Below, piece after piece: positions 33,686-45,009 of a DNA stretch of 64,000 bases. Under the pieces are notes generated by a model that saw nothing but the letters and a program-made list of their open reading frames with translations, was not told the DNA's origin and searched no databases. Origin of the DNA: Rhizophagus irregularis (taxonomy: Eukaryota > Glomeromycota > Glomeromycetes > Glomerales > Glomeraceae); contig NC_089434.1 in assembly GCF_026210795.1 (NCBI RefSeq), positions 4,960,001 to 5,024,000 of the forward strand. The letters are read 5' to 3'. The position numbers and the translations under genes were made by a program. Every line of letters starts with the position of its first letter. Within the stretch, counting starts at the first letter, position 1.

Positions 33686-35209
33686 ACATTCTATAATTAA
33701 TTTGCATAGACAACAGAATGCCTATTTAATGAAAAAATTATCTAATAATATAATATACAGTATATATTATTTATAAGAATAACAAATAGTTTGCAATTTA
33801 ATAATATTAGTTTAAATTTAGACTCATATTACATTTGTATATATATATTTTTTTATTTAATTTTAATAATAAAAAATATATATATATTTATTTATCATTA
33901 TATTATAAATTCAAATAAAATATTATTATATAAAGTGTAAATTATAATAATTAAAGCAATTTATAAGTTTATATTTTAAATTTTGCATTTTTTTAAGAAA
34001 AAAAATTATTTGTCTGTTATTTAATTATTTACTTGAAATTATAATAACTTTTATTTTAATGAATTAAAAGTAGAATGTATTTACGCCACAACATATATAC
34101 AATAGTAGACTAAAAAATGTAGATCATTACGTGATTACAAAACGAGCAAAAGCAGACGAAAAATTTATGATTTCTCACAAACTACCATATGAATTTTGTT
34201 AAATACACATTTAAAAAGAGTATACATATGCACTTCATTTTATTTATTAAAATATTTAATCATTTGCTATTAGTGTTTTTAAGTGTATTTGGACTTTTAA
34301 AAGCGAATATGACTAATAATAAACAAATAAAATGGTATTAATAAAAAATTTTATTTGAATAAGTAATGCACAATGATTTTTTGATACAAAATATTCTTTT
34401 TTATTATACTATTAGCTTGTAAAGTTTTATAAGTTTCAAGTTGATTTGAAGATATGTTCTTTAGGTGATTCGCAACTTACCATAGGAGATTCACAACTTA
34501 ATGACAACTTCATAGTGTAATATTTTGTCATAAACCTTATTTGTACTATACTTTGCTAAAGTTTATTTGAAAGACAGAAACTCTAGCTTTCTAAAGAGTA
34601 CTTTTAAACAGTTTTACATAGAATATTGAGGGAGTTTTCTTTATATCTAAGTAAAAAAAAAATGATTTTTTTTTTTTAGCCATATGATCAGCCATGTCGA
34701 TCTCTCTACCTTTAAGATAATCACTATTATTTTTAAAAACAATAGAATTCTTTTCTTAGTAAATTGGCTCATTTTTTTAAAAATTAAAAATTAAGATAAT
34801 TAAGATTATGAAATTATAAAATTTTTTAGTAAGTAAAAAAAGCAATTTTGCAATATCAACAAAAAATAATTTTAACAATAATAAATAACTTTAAAATAGT
34901 TTTTTTCTATTAAAATAAAAACTTTATTATGCAAAATAAAATTAAAACTTAATTTGTAAAATCGAGCCAATTAAGGTTCATTATATAACTGATGGGTTAC
35001 TTATTGTCATTTAGCATATAAATTATGGGAGGCTATTCTGATCAGCCGATATGATTTTATTAGAAAGTAAAAATTTCAAATTCTATTTAAAGTACTTTAA
35101 GGTTTGTGTATACTTTAAAATAAAATATATACTTACATGAATGTTAAAAACAAAAATTTATATATGCGACACATGCACCACAGGGACCTAATTCTCGTAT
35201 TATAAAAAT
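33686..35209. other. Gene-free AT-rich region
   Basis: Long A/T runs; no frame or element boundary I can support. The right end would hold the 3' untranslated region of the minus-strand gene that stops at 35,210. Confidence 0.6.
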
Positions 35210-36575
35210 TTAAAATTCAATATATCCCATGAGTTCTTTATAATCAAACTCCTCCTCATTCGATAACGCATCCAATGTCCAATTAGCTGAACTAGATCTT
35301 GGACATGGGCTATATCCAAAGATTTCTATTGATAAAAAAAAACGCGTAAAATTAACTTATTTTTTTTTGTTGATAATTTAAATTTATTGAAATAACTTGC
35401 CTTCTATATTAAGCGGAAGGGTTTGTCCAAAAATAATCTCAGGATCAATTGTTCTCTGATATATTAAAGTCGACTTTAATTCAGGACTCTGTTCCCAATC
35501 ATTATGTTGTTGTTGATATTTGGCCCTAATTTCATCTTGATCATCTTGATCACTAAGTTTACTAATATAATAAGAAATTAGAATGGATGAAATAAATTAA
35601 TATTTTCAGATAATGAAAAATCATACATACTTTCTATTTACTGCCGGGACTTTGTCGAATATGTCTTGCAATGTTCTTTCATGTTCATCAAATTGTTTAG
35701 AATGATCTACTGGGACTACATCGAATATATCTAATGTTATTTCTTGTTCATCATCATCAGATTGGTTTTCTGGTACTTTGTCGAATATGTCGAATGCTTT
35801 TTCGTGCTCATCAGATTGGTCTGCTGAGACTTTGTCGATTTCGTGTTCATGAGATTGGTCTGCTGGGACCTTGTCGAATATGTCTCGCAATGTTTTTTCA
35901 TGTTCACCAAATTGTTTAGATTGGTCGACATTTAACACAGATTTGGTTTGTCCTAAAATTTTGGTCTTTTTTTTTATATAAAGTAATAAACGATGATTAG
36001 TAAGATATTGATAAATCGGAATATTAATAAGTCGGTCAGTTTGCTATTTACTTTTTTTGTGAGAACCAAGGGTTTGATTTCTGATCCCGGTGCACGCGCA
36101 CGCAATCTTTTTGTCCAAATTGTAGCTGTTTCACTATCGGTAACTTGGTTGGGAAAATTTTCCTGTGTAGTTCTTAATGAGCGCGCACGTTGCTTCTGAG
36201 CCGTATTTGTATTGATTTCTACGTTATTACAAATGGAAACAGTTTCTCTAACGGTACTTAGTTAGGAAATTTCCTTTTACCTTTGAATCAATATTCTTAT
36301 ACCCTGGTGCTCGTGCACGTAATCTTCTAGACCAAATTGAGGCTGTTTCACTATCATTAGCTTGGTTGGGAATATTGTAATTTTTAGTTTGTAGAGTACG
36401 TGCACGTTTCTGCTGAGCCACATTTGTATTGAGTTCGACGTTATTACAAATGGAAACAGTTTCTCTAACGGTAACTTAGTTAGGAATTTCCTTTTACCTT
36501 TTGTTTATACTCGGTATTCTCGGTTGCTCGTGCACGCAATCTTGCTGCCCACGCGTTATGTGCGTTACGTTGCAT
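35210..36575 (-). CDS. Multi-exon gene encoding charged repeats, family unknown
   Basis: Read on the minus strand. Exon candidates: 36,498-36,575 (ATG start, 26 codons with NAWAARLRARATENTEYKQK, then GTAAAAGG donor); about 36,450-36,281 (SETASIWSRRLRARAPG); about 36,230-36,052 (SETATIWTKRLRARAPG); 35,952-35,631 (four repeats around DQSDEHEK and DIFDKVP); 35,561-35,401 (LSDQDDQDEIRAKYQQQHND); and 35,325-35,210 (FGYSPCPRSSSANWTLDALS, ending GYIEF). The 69-bp intron 35,562-35,630 is GT-AG. The intron 35,326-35,400 is GC-AG (AAG then GCAAGT), and only that choice keeps the frame open. Joins among the first three exons are unresolved and may include frame damage. No known domain. The protein would be soluble and highly charged, perhaps a disordered regulatory protein. 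Confidence 0.5.
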
Positions 36576-36599
36576 GTTGCTAATATGTATCTGAAGGAC

Positions 36600-37607
36600 G
36601 TTGTTTAAAGTGAAAATAAAAAAATAGAGACTTGCAAAAAGTTGTTATATATGAATTGAATTCTGAAGAAGTGACAAACTAAAAACAGAGACTTTCAAAA
36701 ACTGAAAAACAAATAAAAGTCAAATAAAGTACCAATAAATACCAATAAGATCTGGTCACATGGGTCACCATGCCAATAAACGCGTCGCGTCAAGTGTAGG
36801 CATACGTATAAATATTTGTGTAGGTTTGTCAGGTTGTGTAACAAAAACAGGGGTATCCACGTGTACCCTAAAATGATATTCTTTTTATCAATATGAACCG
36901 TTAATAAAACGCGATTATTCTTTAAAATTGCTATAATAAAACTCAAGAGAAACCTAATTTTCAATGTTTTACGAAGGAAATATAGGTATTTTTCATGTTT
37001 ACAGTGTTTTTATACAATATTTCAGTCTTTTTACGCGTAATTTAATGTTATTTTATATTCAAATAAAAATATATTAAAAATTATTTGTATAATTTCAAAT
37101 GTATAATTGTATAATTCAGTTAATAAAATCCTTTACACCTTTATTCTTTATTCAAATAAAAACATTATCAAATATGAGCTATTGGTCCCCATTTTTTGTA
37201 TTCTGTCTAATTGACTCTACTAATGCATATTTCTTTTTAGCAGTTCTCTTTTGACTATTTACCTTGAGTTAACCTTTTACTACCATGATTATTACTTTTT
37301 CTTCTTTGTATTATACTTCTCTGCTAATTAATTATGTTGTATTTCGGGGAACAGACCAATTTACTATTTATTATAAAATTACTATGAATTAATTACATCT
37401 GTCAAAATACATTACGTCTGTCAAAATAAATTTAATTAGTATTTTGTCATTTTGACGAAAAGTATACTTTGTATAGATGTTTGTACTTATATTTCTAATT
37501 CTCCAATTCTTCTTATCCCTTAAACGGTAGAACCTCGCAGGCAAATTTGCCTGCAATTTTACCCGAATTTTAGCTTTCATCTATTTTTAGAAATATTAAT
37601 GCTACTT
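36600..37607. other. Upstream region of the minus-strand gene; no other gene
   Basis: An 89-codon minus frame (36,695-36,964) has no recognisable domain. 37,390-37,440 contains two close copies of TCTGTCAAAATA. Nothing else supported. Confidence 0.4.
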
Positions 37608-37787
37608 TATCGCCGTTTTCAATAAAATGTGATCAGCTGATCAATATAGTTTCACCAAAAAAAATTTCAATCTTTGTGTAATATTATTTTTTAACCAATC
37701 ATGTTTTTTCAATTTTTCTCTGATTATACTGTATATAGAAATTCATGCTCTAATACTACACATTTTTTATATTGCTGACACGTTAAA

Positions 37788-39482
37788 ATGTCACTTAATG
37801 AAAATGAAGTATATGAAATACAAGTATATACAAGAAAATATCAAATAGGGATGTGTTTTACCTGTCAAAAGTGTTTATATTGTGGAAAAGACTTTACATT
37901 TGAAAATTGTCATTGTAATAAGTATGAAAAACCAACTAAAAATAACTGAACAGCCAAAGTACGTGGCTATAGAGGTTTGTGCTATGATGCAAGTAACGCT
38001 CAACCATTTTTAAAAGAATTTATGAAGAAAAGTAATCTTAAGTTTGGTTATGAAGTCAACCTGGCAACTTCCTTTTATTGTTCACTTTGTACAACTTGTA
38101 ATAGTAAAATAAGCCGAGAAAATAATAAATTTGGAAAGGAAATAAAAAAAGAAAAAGATATCATAAAATCTGAAGTGAATCAAGTAACAGAATTACAGCT
38201 TCATATATCAATTAAAAATGGAAAAGAGATTTTACCATCTATTTTAGTCAACTGGTCTTTTAATGATATAAAATATAATGATCTTTCAACAAAAATTGAA
38301 CAACTTGTCTCTGAACATATAGGATTAATCTTTAGTAATGAATATTTTTTGGCATATAAGGGTAGTTCAGAAGTTGGGGCAAAAACACTTTTAGATAATG
38401 AAATTACTTTTGAAGAATTTCTAAAAAATTATAAACGTTACATCTCTAATAATAAAAAAGTGATGATAATTGTAACTATGAAGGATAAGAAAAAAGATAA
38501 GAAAAAATGAAAATATAAAGTAAATTTTGGGTTCAATCTGAATTCTTAATTAATTATATGTTGTATTAATTTATAATACTTATTACAGTCAAAGCTCGTT
38601 ATAGTGAATCTCGTTATAGTGAACATTAAGTAAAATCACGTTATAGTGACCTATTGATTTTTTTCTTTATAATTAATTTCTCTCGATATAGTGAATTTTC
38701 TTAATAAATCTCGTTATAGTGAAAAAAAGGGAAAAAATTACATAGTGGAACAGAAAGTTCACTATAATGAGCTTTGACTGTATATTATAATAAATAGAAT
38801 GATAATTTGGAATTAGAAGTGACAAGCGAAGAAACAGAAGAAGAAGCACCAAAATCTAAATCAGTTAAAACTAAAAAAAAAGGTACAGCAATGAATAGAG
38901 TCCCAAAAGAAAGTAAACTTGATGAAAAGGATAAAATGATCAGTGAAATTATGATGCAATTAAAAGATAAATATGTTTGTAATCATTATAATCATAAACA
39001 TTGTTTTGTAAAAGATGGTCATCATTTATTTTTATCAAATGTATCATTTTCGATGTGGGCTCAAGATATTGTAAGTATTTATTAAAATAATTACCATATT
39101 ATATTATTTTATTATAACTAATAGAATTTTTTTATAGTTTAAAAATAATACAGATTTCAAAACACCTCCTAATTATGCAATTTTTAGCATGTTACATTCT
39201 GTTAAACCCACTTCTTATAACTCTAATAACAAAAATTCTTTAACAATTCCTAATGTAATTCAAAACTTTACAATAGAAGTTCCTTCTATGAAGGAATTTT
39301 TGGAAGAGTTGGATAGGAAATATGGTGCAAATAAATTTACATGTTATTTGCAAAAATTTGAGGAGGAGGAAATTCGGATTAACCAATTATTTAAATTATC
39401 TGATGCAGAGTATAATTTGATAGGTATATCAAAAATTAGTATTAGACAAACATTACGTGATGAGTCAAAGAAATTTGAATAG
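37788..39482 (+). pseudogene. Cysteine-rich N-terminal / SAM-domain C-terminal protein, two in-frame TGA
   Basis: Starts at the ATG at 37,788. The N-terminal part has CFTCQKCLYCG and a CHCNK motif, then CSLCTTCNSK (about 38,085), giving paired CxxC ligands suggestive of zinc binding. A middle part (ELQLHISIKNGKEILPSILV) is followed by a lysine-rich end. After intron 38,520-38,797 comes an acidic/lysine-rich exon with CNHYNHKHCFV and FSMWAQDI. After a 67-bp GT-AG intron (39,071-39,137) the last exon ends in a SAM-like fold (MKEFLEELDRKYG, INQLFKLSDAEYNLIGI). In-frame TGA codons at 37,947 and 38,508 interrupt it. I recall this as a large Rhizophagus gene family in which the first TGA position is Trp. 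The TA-flanked MITE 38,586-38,780 sits inside the first intron. Function unknown; SAM domains mediate protein or RNA binding. Confidence 0.75.
38586..38780. mobile_element. 195-bp pogo-type MITE in an intron
   Basis: CAGTCAAAGCTCGTTATAGT at the left, inverted CACTATAATGAGCTTTGACT plus G at the right, TA on both sides (38,584-38,585 and 38,781-38,782). The interior repeats CTCGTTATAGTGAA several times. Confidence 0.9.
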
Positions 39483-39612
39483 ATTTACATTGTATTGCTT
39501 TGTAATTATTATAAATTTAGTAAATAATCATTTGAAATTTTGATAAAATAAATTTTCTGCATGTGATTATCAATTTCTTTGTATGTTTATCATGCATTGT
39601 ATAAAAAAACTA

Positions 39613-40776
39613 TTACATATAAATTGATTGTTGAAAATATTGTTTTGCCATATTGGAAGTAGTTTGAGATAATGCCACGAAAAATATATAAATAGAGTCA
39701 TCACAATTATTAACAATATCTCTATATCTTTTTAGCCAACTTTTTAATACTGAAAATGCAGTTTCTATTGGATTTAAATTGGGTGAATACAGTGGTAAAT
39801 AAAGTATCCTACACCCAAATTCTTCAACTGATTTTACCAAATCTTCATCATAATGAATACGAGCATTATCCATAATAAGTACACTATTTTCACCAGGATA
39901 TGGATTCATCTGTGGTAACTTAAAAATAAATAAATAAATAATTTTTTTTTATATTAACAAAGATACAATAAATATTTTTATAAATAAATAATTACCACTT
40001 GTGTTATTATGAAAGTTCGAAATCTATCTTTATCACAACTACCTTCCATTATATCAGCCGCAATAAATCCATCAACTGTCAATGCAGGTAATATTGTGTA
40101 ATGCTTGCCCTTATAAATACTACCTTTTTTTTTGCTCTACAATTTTTATAAGAATAACCATATAAATATGAAACGCTCCTTTCATTCTTAAACGTCTCAT
40201 CAATAAAAATGAGTTGTTCTGCATTATATTCTATCCTTATTTGATACATAAAAAAATCACGTAATGTTTCATTCTGTTTATATGCTACTTTTTGCAACTT
40301 AATATAAATAAATTATAAATTAATAAATAATAATATAAAACTTAATTTCGTAATACATACTTTCTTTCTAGTAATACCACAATGTTGAAGAGAGCGGCAT
40401 AATGTTGGTATTGAAACCAACTTTCCAGTTTTTATTTCCATTTCATAAATTAATTCATCTAAATAATAATCAACTTTTTCCTGAACAATATCTTGCAGTA
40501 TCTATAAAATAATTTTTAATTAAAATTTTTAATACGAAGTACAGTATTTGTATTTGTTAATAGTAGTTGGTTTAACTGCATATCCTCTGATATAAATATC
40601 TTCCTTTTTCCTGACTTTCCGGTGAATAGATCATTAACACATCTCCATTTATCAAAAATTTTACAAATATTAGTAACCGTTATTTTACTGATGTATAACC
40701 TCTTAGCAATTTCTTTTGATTTATAACCTTCTTCATAACAATAGATAATACGCTATTTTAAATCTTCACTCAACAT
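39613..40776 (-). pseudogene. Tc1/mariner-IS630-type DDE transposase, nearly complete
   Basis: Four exons on minus: 40,776-40,543 with a helix-turn-helix (EGYKSKEIAKRLYISKITVT); 40,501-40,361 (YYLDELIYEMEIKTGKLVSI); 40,297-39,996 with the first catalytic-type motif (AEQLIFIDETFKNERSVS) and YTILPALTVDGFIAADIMEG; 39,918-39,613 with VLIMDNARIHYDEDLV and LYSPNLNPIETAFSVLKSWL, that is, the D and the final DDE glutamate (NPIE). Introns are short and AT-rich (41, 63 and 77 bp). Defects: a TAG at 40,755-40,753 (codon 8) and a frameshift after RAKKK in exon 3. All three acidic residues of the DDE core are present, so this copy has decayed only lightly. It would mobilise the enclosing inverted repeats. 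Confidence 0.85.
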
Positions 40777-41137
40777 TTTACTGTAATATATTGTAAAATA
40801 TATAATTAGATACAAATTTTATAATAATAAATTTTATAAAAGAATATTTTGAAACCTTTATTATGTAAAAATCTGAGAAAAAAGTAAAGATCACGAAAAA
40901 TCACTTTTTTTAGATTGTAAAATCGCTAAGATTTCTGACAAATATGCTTACAATACCTTTGAAACTTCTATGCAAGTAAATTTCAAGTATATTTATTTGA
41001 AATAGAAAATAAAATCGCAGTGTTAAATAGTAAATTACAATAGTTATTTTTGACGTGAAAATAAAATATTGCAAAAATCGGCTTTTTGGTAGTACAAGTC
41101 CCATGATGCTGATTACATTTTTCTGAAAACGGCGATA

Positions 41138-41525
41138 ATAAAAATTTTTTTCCAAATTGTTTTAATTTTATATTACGTGACTATGATCATCATTTTCTAA
41201 TTTACATATTAGAACGTTTAGTTAATCATCGACCAAAAGTTTGCACTTTACATTAATAGCCATTTTTTAAAAAATTTTGCATATATTTTTGGCAAACTCA
41301 CTGGGGTTTGATTATAACTCACCAAACCTTAATAATAAAATGCAGAGTAGTTTATGAGAAATAATTTTTATTATTTGAGTTTTTAAGATTTAAAAATAAG
41401 ATTTTGAAATTATATAATAGCTTAAAAAAAGAATTATTTTCATAAAATTCATAAAAAAAGTGCAATGTAAATGTTATGAAAATTAACTAACTTTAAATGG
41501 AAAAAATAAAAACTAAACTTTGTTT
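41138..41525. other. AT-rich spacer
   Basis: Between the composite element and the piggyBac gene. No gene; I could not find piggyBac terminal repeats or TTAA duplications here with confidence. Confidence 0.5.
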
Positions 41526-43320
41526 TTAATTATCATCTTCCTTATATGTATGAAAATCTTTAAAACAATTACTTCTTTCCTTATTACAACATAAGGCTAA
41601 ATCACATTTTATGCAATATAATTGTGATTGAGGTGGATTTTTTGCTGCTTTTTCTTGATTTTTTTTTATTAAATATTTACACTATACACAACTACTTTTT
41701 GTTTCTCTCCATTCAGGATAATGATCTTCTGGAAATAATCTTATTATAGGAAGCTCATATTTTGCTGTAACATATTGAGGATCAACATAAATAAACTTAA
41801 ATTGATTTATTAATTCATCAACTTGATTTCGTATATGTAGTTTTTTTTCACTTTCTTTTAAACTTTCTTCAATTAAATCCCATACTATTTGTAATCTAAA
41901 ATCCTTATGATTAATATTTGTATTAACTTTTTTTTAATATTAAATATGAATTAACTAATGCAGTATCTAAAAGCCACAAAAACAGTGGCATCTAAGTCCT
42001 TCATACTGGTAGCTGAGTTCTGTAATACCCTCGTAATTGATCAGCAATATCTACTTCACCCATGAAGTGGTTATAGTCATCAATTATAACAGGAATTGGT
42101 AAAGTTTTTTTGCTTAAAGTTCCAAAAATTGCTCAGATTTTAGCTGCATTTGTGCTTGTCTCTCGTGGTCGACATCGTACTCTTTCTATCTGATTTTCAT
42201 TTTCATTATCAATCTGATGAATAGTAGAAAGCATCATCACTGAGCCATTATCCATCCACAAAATAGCTAATACATTGTTAACAACCACCCCAGAAAGTGT
42301 GTTCCAATCTAGTTTTTTATTTGCTTTAAGAACCTTTGGGAAATTAGCACTATTTGTACGAACAGTTCCACATGCTCCTATTTTTTTTTCACACAAGTAT
42401 TTAAAAAGTTTAATACTAAAAAAATAATTATCCATATAGATATTGAATGATTTATCTTCTATTGGTAATTGAGATGTAAGGTAATATACTTCATTTTATA
42501 CATGCCACCCAAATTATTTTGGACTGCCGTAATTATAAGTAAAATCCCAAATTCAATTATGGCATCCCAATTATTTTGGCACTTTACATAGTAAATTATA
42601 TATAAACTGAATGAATTATGGCATCCCAAATTATAATTATGGCATCCCAAAATAATTTGGGCAGCATGTATACTTCATTTCCTACTTTACTTAAATCTGA
42701 TACTTGCTGAATTTCTGGGTAGATTTGAATTCTGGAGGTAAAAATAAAGATGTATGTATAGCCAGCATCACAAAAAGAAAGAATTTTGTAACCTTTTGGA
42801 GTAGGTTTATTTTTAATTCTTACAATATGAGCACTTCTTCCAGAAAATCTTGCAATCATCTCATCAATAAAAACATTTGATGATGGTATACAAATTGTTT
42901 TGAAAACTGTTCGGATATAAGTTGCTAAAAGATTTACCTTTGAATACCAAAACTCAGGCGGAATAGTACAATCTGAAATGTACATGAAACGTTTAATTTA
43001 AATATATCAATAAACAGTTTTAATAAAATTTAATTAATTTAATAAAATTATTAAGATAATTAATAAAATTAAAATACCTGTTCAAAACAAGTTAAAGACA
43101 TAAAAGTAGTAATTTTATGCTCAGGAAATTTACTATCCTTATTCCAATAATCTCAAATACTAGGTAATTTAAAAACACCAGCATATATTAATATTGCTGG
43201 GCAAATTTTAAATTCTTTCATTGTTAATTCTTTCCAATCACGCCTTTCTCCTGCATTCTTTACAAATGCATATTTATTTATATTTTTAACAATTATTTCT
43301 ATTTATTCAAGAGAAAAAAA
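41526..43320 (-). pseudogene. piggyBac-type transposase, decayed and split by a MITE
   Basis: Minus-strand parts in order: KYAFVKNAGERRDWKELTMK (about 43,270), ICPAILIYAGVFKLPSI and YWNKDSKFPEHKITTFMSLT, a 105-bp GT-AG intron (42,973-43,077), and VFIDEMIARFSGRSAHIVRI and KPTPKGYKILSFCDAGYTYI (piggyBac core with catalytic-type Asp). After GNEVY comes the MITE, then YLTSQLPIEDKSFNIYMDNY, ACGTVRTNSANFPKVLKANK, VLAILWMDNGSVMMLSTIH, RCRPRETSTNAAKI and DYNHFMGEVDIADQLRGYYR. The C-terminal cysteine-rich zinc finger (LYCIKCDLALCCNKE) ends at 41,526. Ignoring the MITE and one 10-bp target copy restores the frame at the split, but other stops and shifts remain. Confidence 0.9.
42497..42670. mobile_element. 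174-bp MITE, family M1 copy 2
   Basis: Reverse orientation relative to 24,998-25,172 and almost identical over its length. Perfect 10-bp flanking duplication TACTTCATTT (42,487-42,496 and 42,671-42,680). Confidence 0.95.
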
Positions 43321-43423
43321 AGAGAAAATATAGAATGAGGTGATGGTGAAAGGAGGAAATCTCTAGATAAATTTATTTTAAATTCATGTAAATGTCTAAC
43401 ATGTTAAAAAGCATTAAAAGAAG

Positions 43424-43600
43424 GTGGAGGTGAAAGTTGCGCAATTTGTTTATTATTATTATTATCTCTTTCACTATTATTATTTCTACCTCTACCTCTA
43501 CCTCTACCTCTTTTTCTTCCTTTTCCTTTACCTCTATTACTACCTCTGCCTTAGATATTCTCTTCATGAATTTTTTCAAAATTATCAGAATTTTGAATAT
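43424..43600. repeat. Low-complexity purine/pyrimidine tract
   Basis: Runs of CTACCT and TTATTATTATTAT make long frames on both strands with Glu/Val/Lys or Tyr/Leu repeats. I read this as simple sequence, not a gene. Confidence 0.7.
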
Positions 43601-43803
43601 TTTTTGCAAAATCAACAATAAACAAATCTTACTCGTCATATTCAATAGTATCCATGGTAAAAATAAAAAAAAATAAGTAAATATAGTGTTAGGAATAAAA
43701 AAAATGCAAAACTCTGAAAACTCCAAAATTCTGAGGTTTTGATCAGCATTTTTACAAATTAATTTTCAGCTTAATTTTTGCCAAACAGCCAGATTTTTAA
43801 CTA

Positions 43804-45007
43804 CAGTCAACTCTCTTTATAGTCACACATTTGGGAACATCCATATTTGGTAATTATAAAGAGATGTGACTTAAGGTTGCTTGCCGAAACCTAGGGGTTT
43901 AGGCAAGATGGCGTTTTGCCGAAAAGCGAAATTCTGCTGAAACTATATTAAAGTTATATTAAAAAACTGGCGAAATTTTGGAGAAAGGCGAAACTGCTGA
44001 AACTTATTATAAATGCCGAAACTGCTGAAACTCTGCCGAAACTATAACAAATCTATAGTAAAATTTTGATGAAACTAATCGTAGGATTTTGAAGAGGTTT
44101 AGACAAGCAACCTTAATAATGACTATATAAAAAATTTCTTATATTTGTATATCATAATTCCGGCCAAAAATTAACATAATTTTAGCCAGAATTATACTTA
44201 AAACTTTATTGTATCGTAACTTCGCCAATATTAATCGTAGAGAGATGATCTTACCGCCATTCGATTCGTCATGATGAGACGGTTCTAATGGTATAAATTA
44301 CGTCGAAATCCAATCACTAGATTAATTTCCGAAATTAAAAAAATATTAATGGTTTTTGTGTAATAACTCTGTCAATATTGATCCTAGAAAGACGATCTTA
44401 CTACCATTCGATTCGTCATGATGAGACGAATCTAATGGTATAAGATACATCGAAATCCAATCACTAGATCAATTTCCGAAATTAAAAAATATTAAATGGT
44501 TTTTAAGTAACAACTCCGTTAATATTGATCACAGAGAGATGAGCTTACCACCATTCGATTCGTCTCTATGAGGCGATTCCAACGAGCTATAAATCGTCTT
44601 TTTACAATCACTAGGTACCGAGAAATCTAGCAAAATGTTAAATGGCGCAGTAAACGTAAATCAAGAAATATTATAATGCCGATGTTTAACATTTTGTTGA
44701 ATAACTTGATCGGAAAAGGATAAAACTACCACCATTCGATTCGTCTCAGTGAGACGATTCTAACAAGCTATGATACATCTTTGTACGATTATTAGATGCC
44801 AAGTTATTTAATATATTCTTTATATAACTGTGATTATAAACGGTTCTTTTTAATATAAGATTTTTGAGGATAGGTGTGATAGTGACTATAGATAGATTGT
44901 GACTATATAGGATAGATTTTAATAATAAAGTGTTTTGAACATTCAACTGGTGTGACTATATAGTAGAATGTGACTATAACGGGAGTGACTATAGAGGGAG
45001 TTGACTG
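43804..45007. mobile_element. Pogo/Tigger-type non-autonomous element, copy 2
   Basis: Same ends and interior as 27,705-29,098, TA at 43,802-43,803 and 45,008-45,009. It includes the same four-unit internal array (44,240-44,790) and differs by having a different nested MITE (43,871-44,116). Confidence 0.9.
43871..44116. mobile_element. 246-bp MITE nested in pogo-type copy 2
   Basis: Starts TTAAGGTTGCTTG and ends CAAGCAACCTTAA; the interior repeats CTGCTGAAACT and GCCGAAA. TGAC occurs just outside both ends (left GTGAC, right AATGAC), a possible short duplication. The empty site in copy 1 is interrupted only two to three bases away by another MITE. Confidence 0.8.
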
Positions 45008-45009
45008 TA

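Larger units (their letters stand above)
37610..41135. mobile_element. 3.5-kb TA-flanked inverted-repeat element carrying a DDE transposase and a cargo gene
   Basis: Left end TCGCCGTTTTCAATAAAATG (from 37,610) matches the right end read inward from 41,135 (TCGCCGTTTTCAGAAAAATG). Similarity continues to about 30 bp with few mismatches and weakly to about 70 bp. TA lies outside both ends (37,608-37,609 and 41,136-41,137), as for Tc1/mariner elements. Between them are two convergent genes that nearly fill the space: a cysteine-rich/SAM gene on plus (37,788-39,482) and a DDE_3-type transposase on minus (40,776-39,613), separated by 130 bp. Confidence 0.7.

Noticed and set aside
35734..35931. Plus- and minus-strand ORFs overlapping the DQS-repeat exon
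   Set aside because: Shadow frames of the repeat-coding exon 35,631-35,952.
36695..36964. 89-codon minus frame upstream of the repeat-coding gene
   Set aside because: Would fit an upstream exon by position, but composition is AT-driven and no convincing donor joins it to the ATG at 36,575.
43373..43726. Long frames on both strands rich in Glu/Val or Tyr/Leu
   Set aside because: Simple-sequence tract; frames exist on both strands because the repeat lacks stops.
41138..43800. Terminal repeats and TTAA duplications of a piggyBac element
   Set aside because: Searched by eye on both flanks; only weak GGCAAA matches were seen, not enough to set element boundaries.
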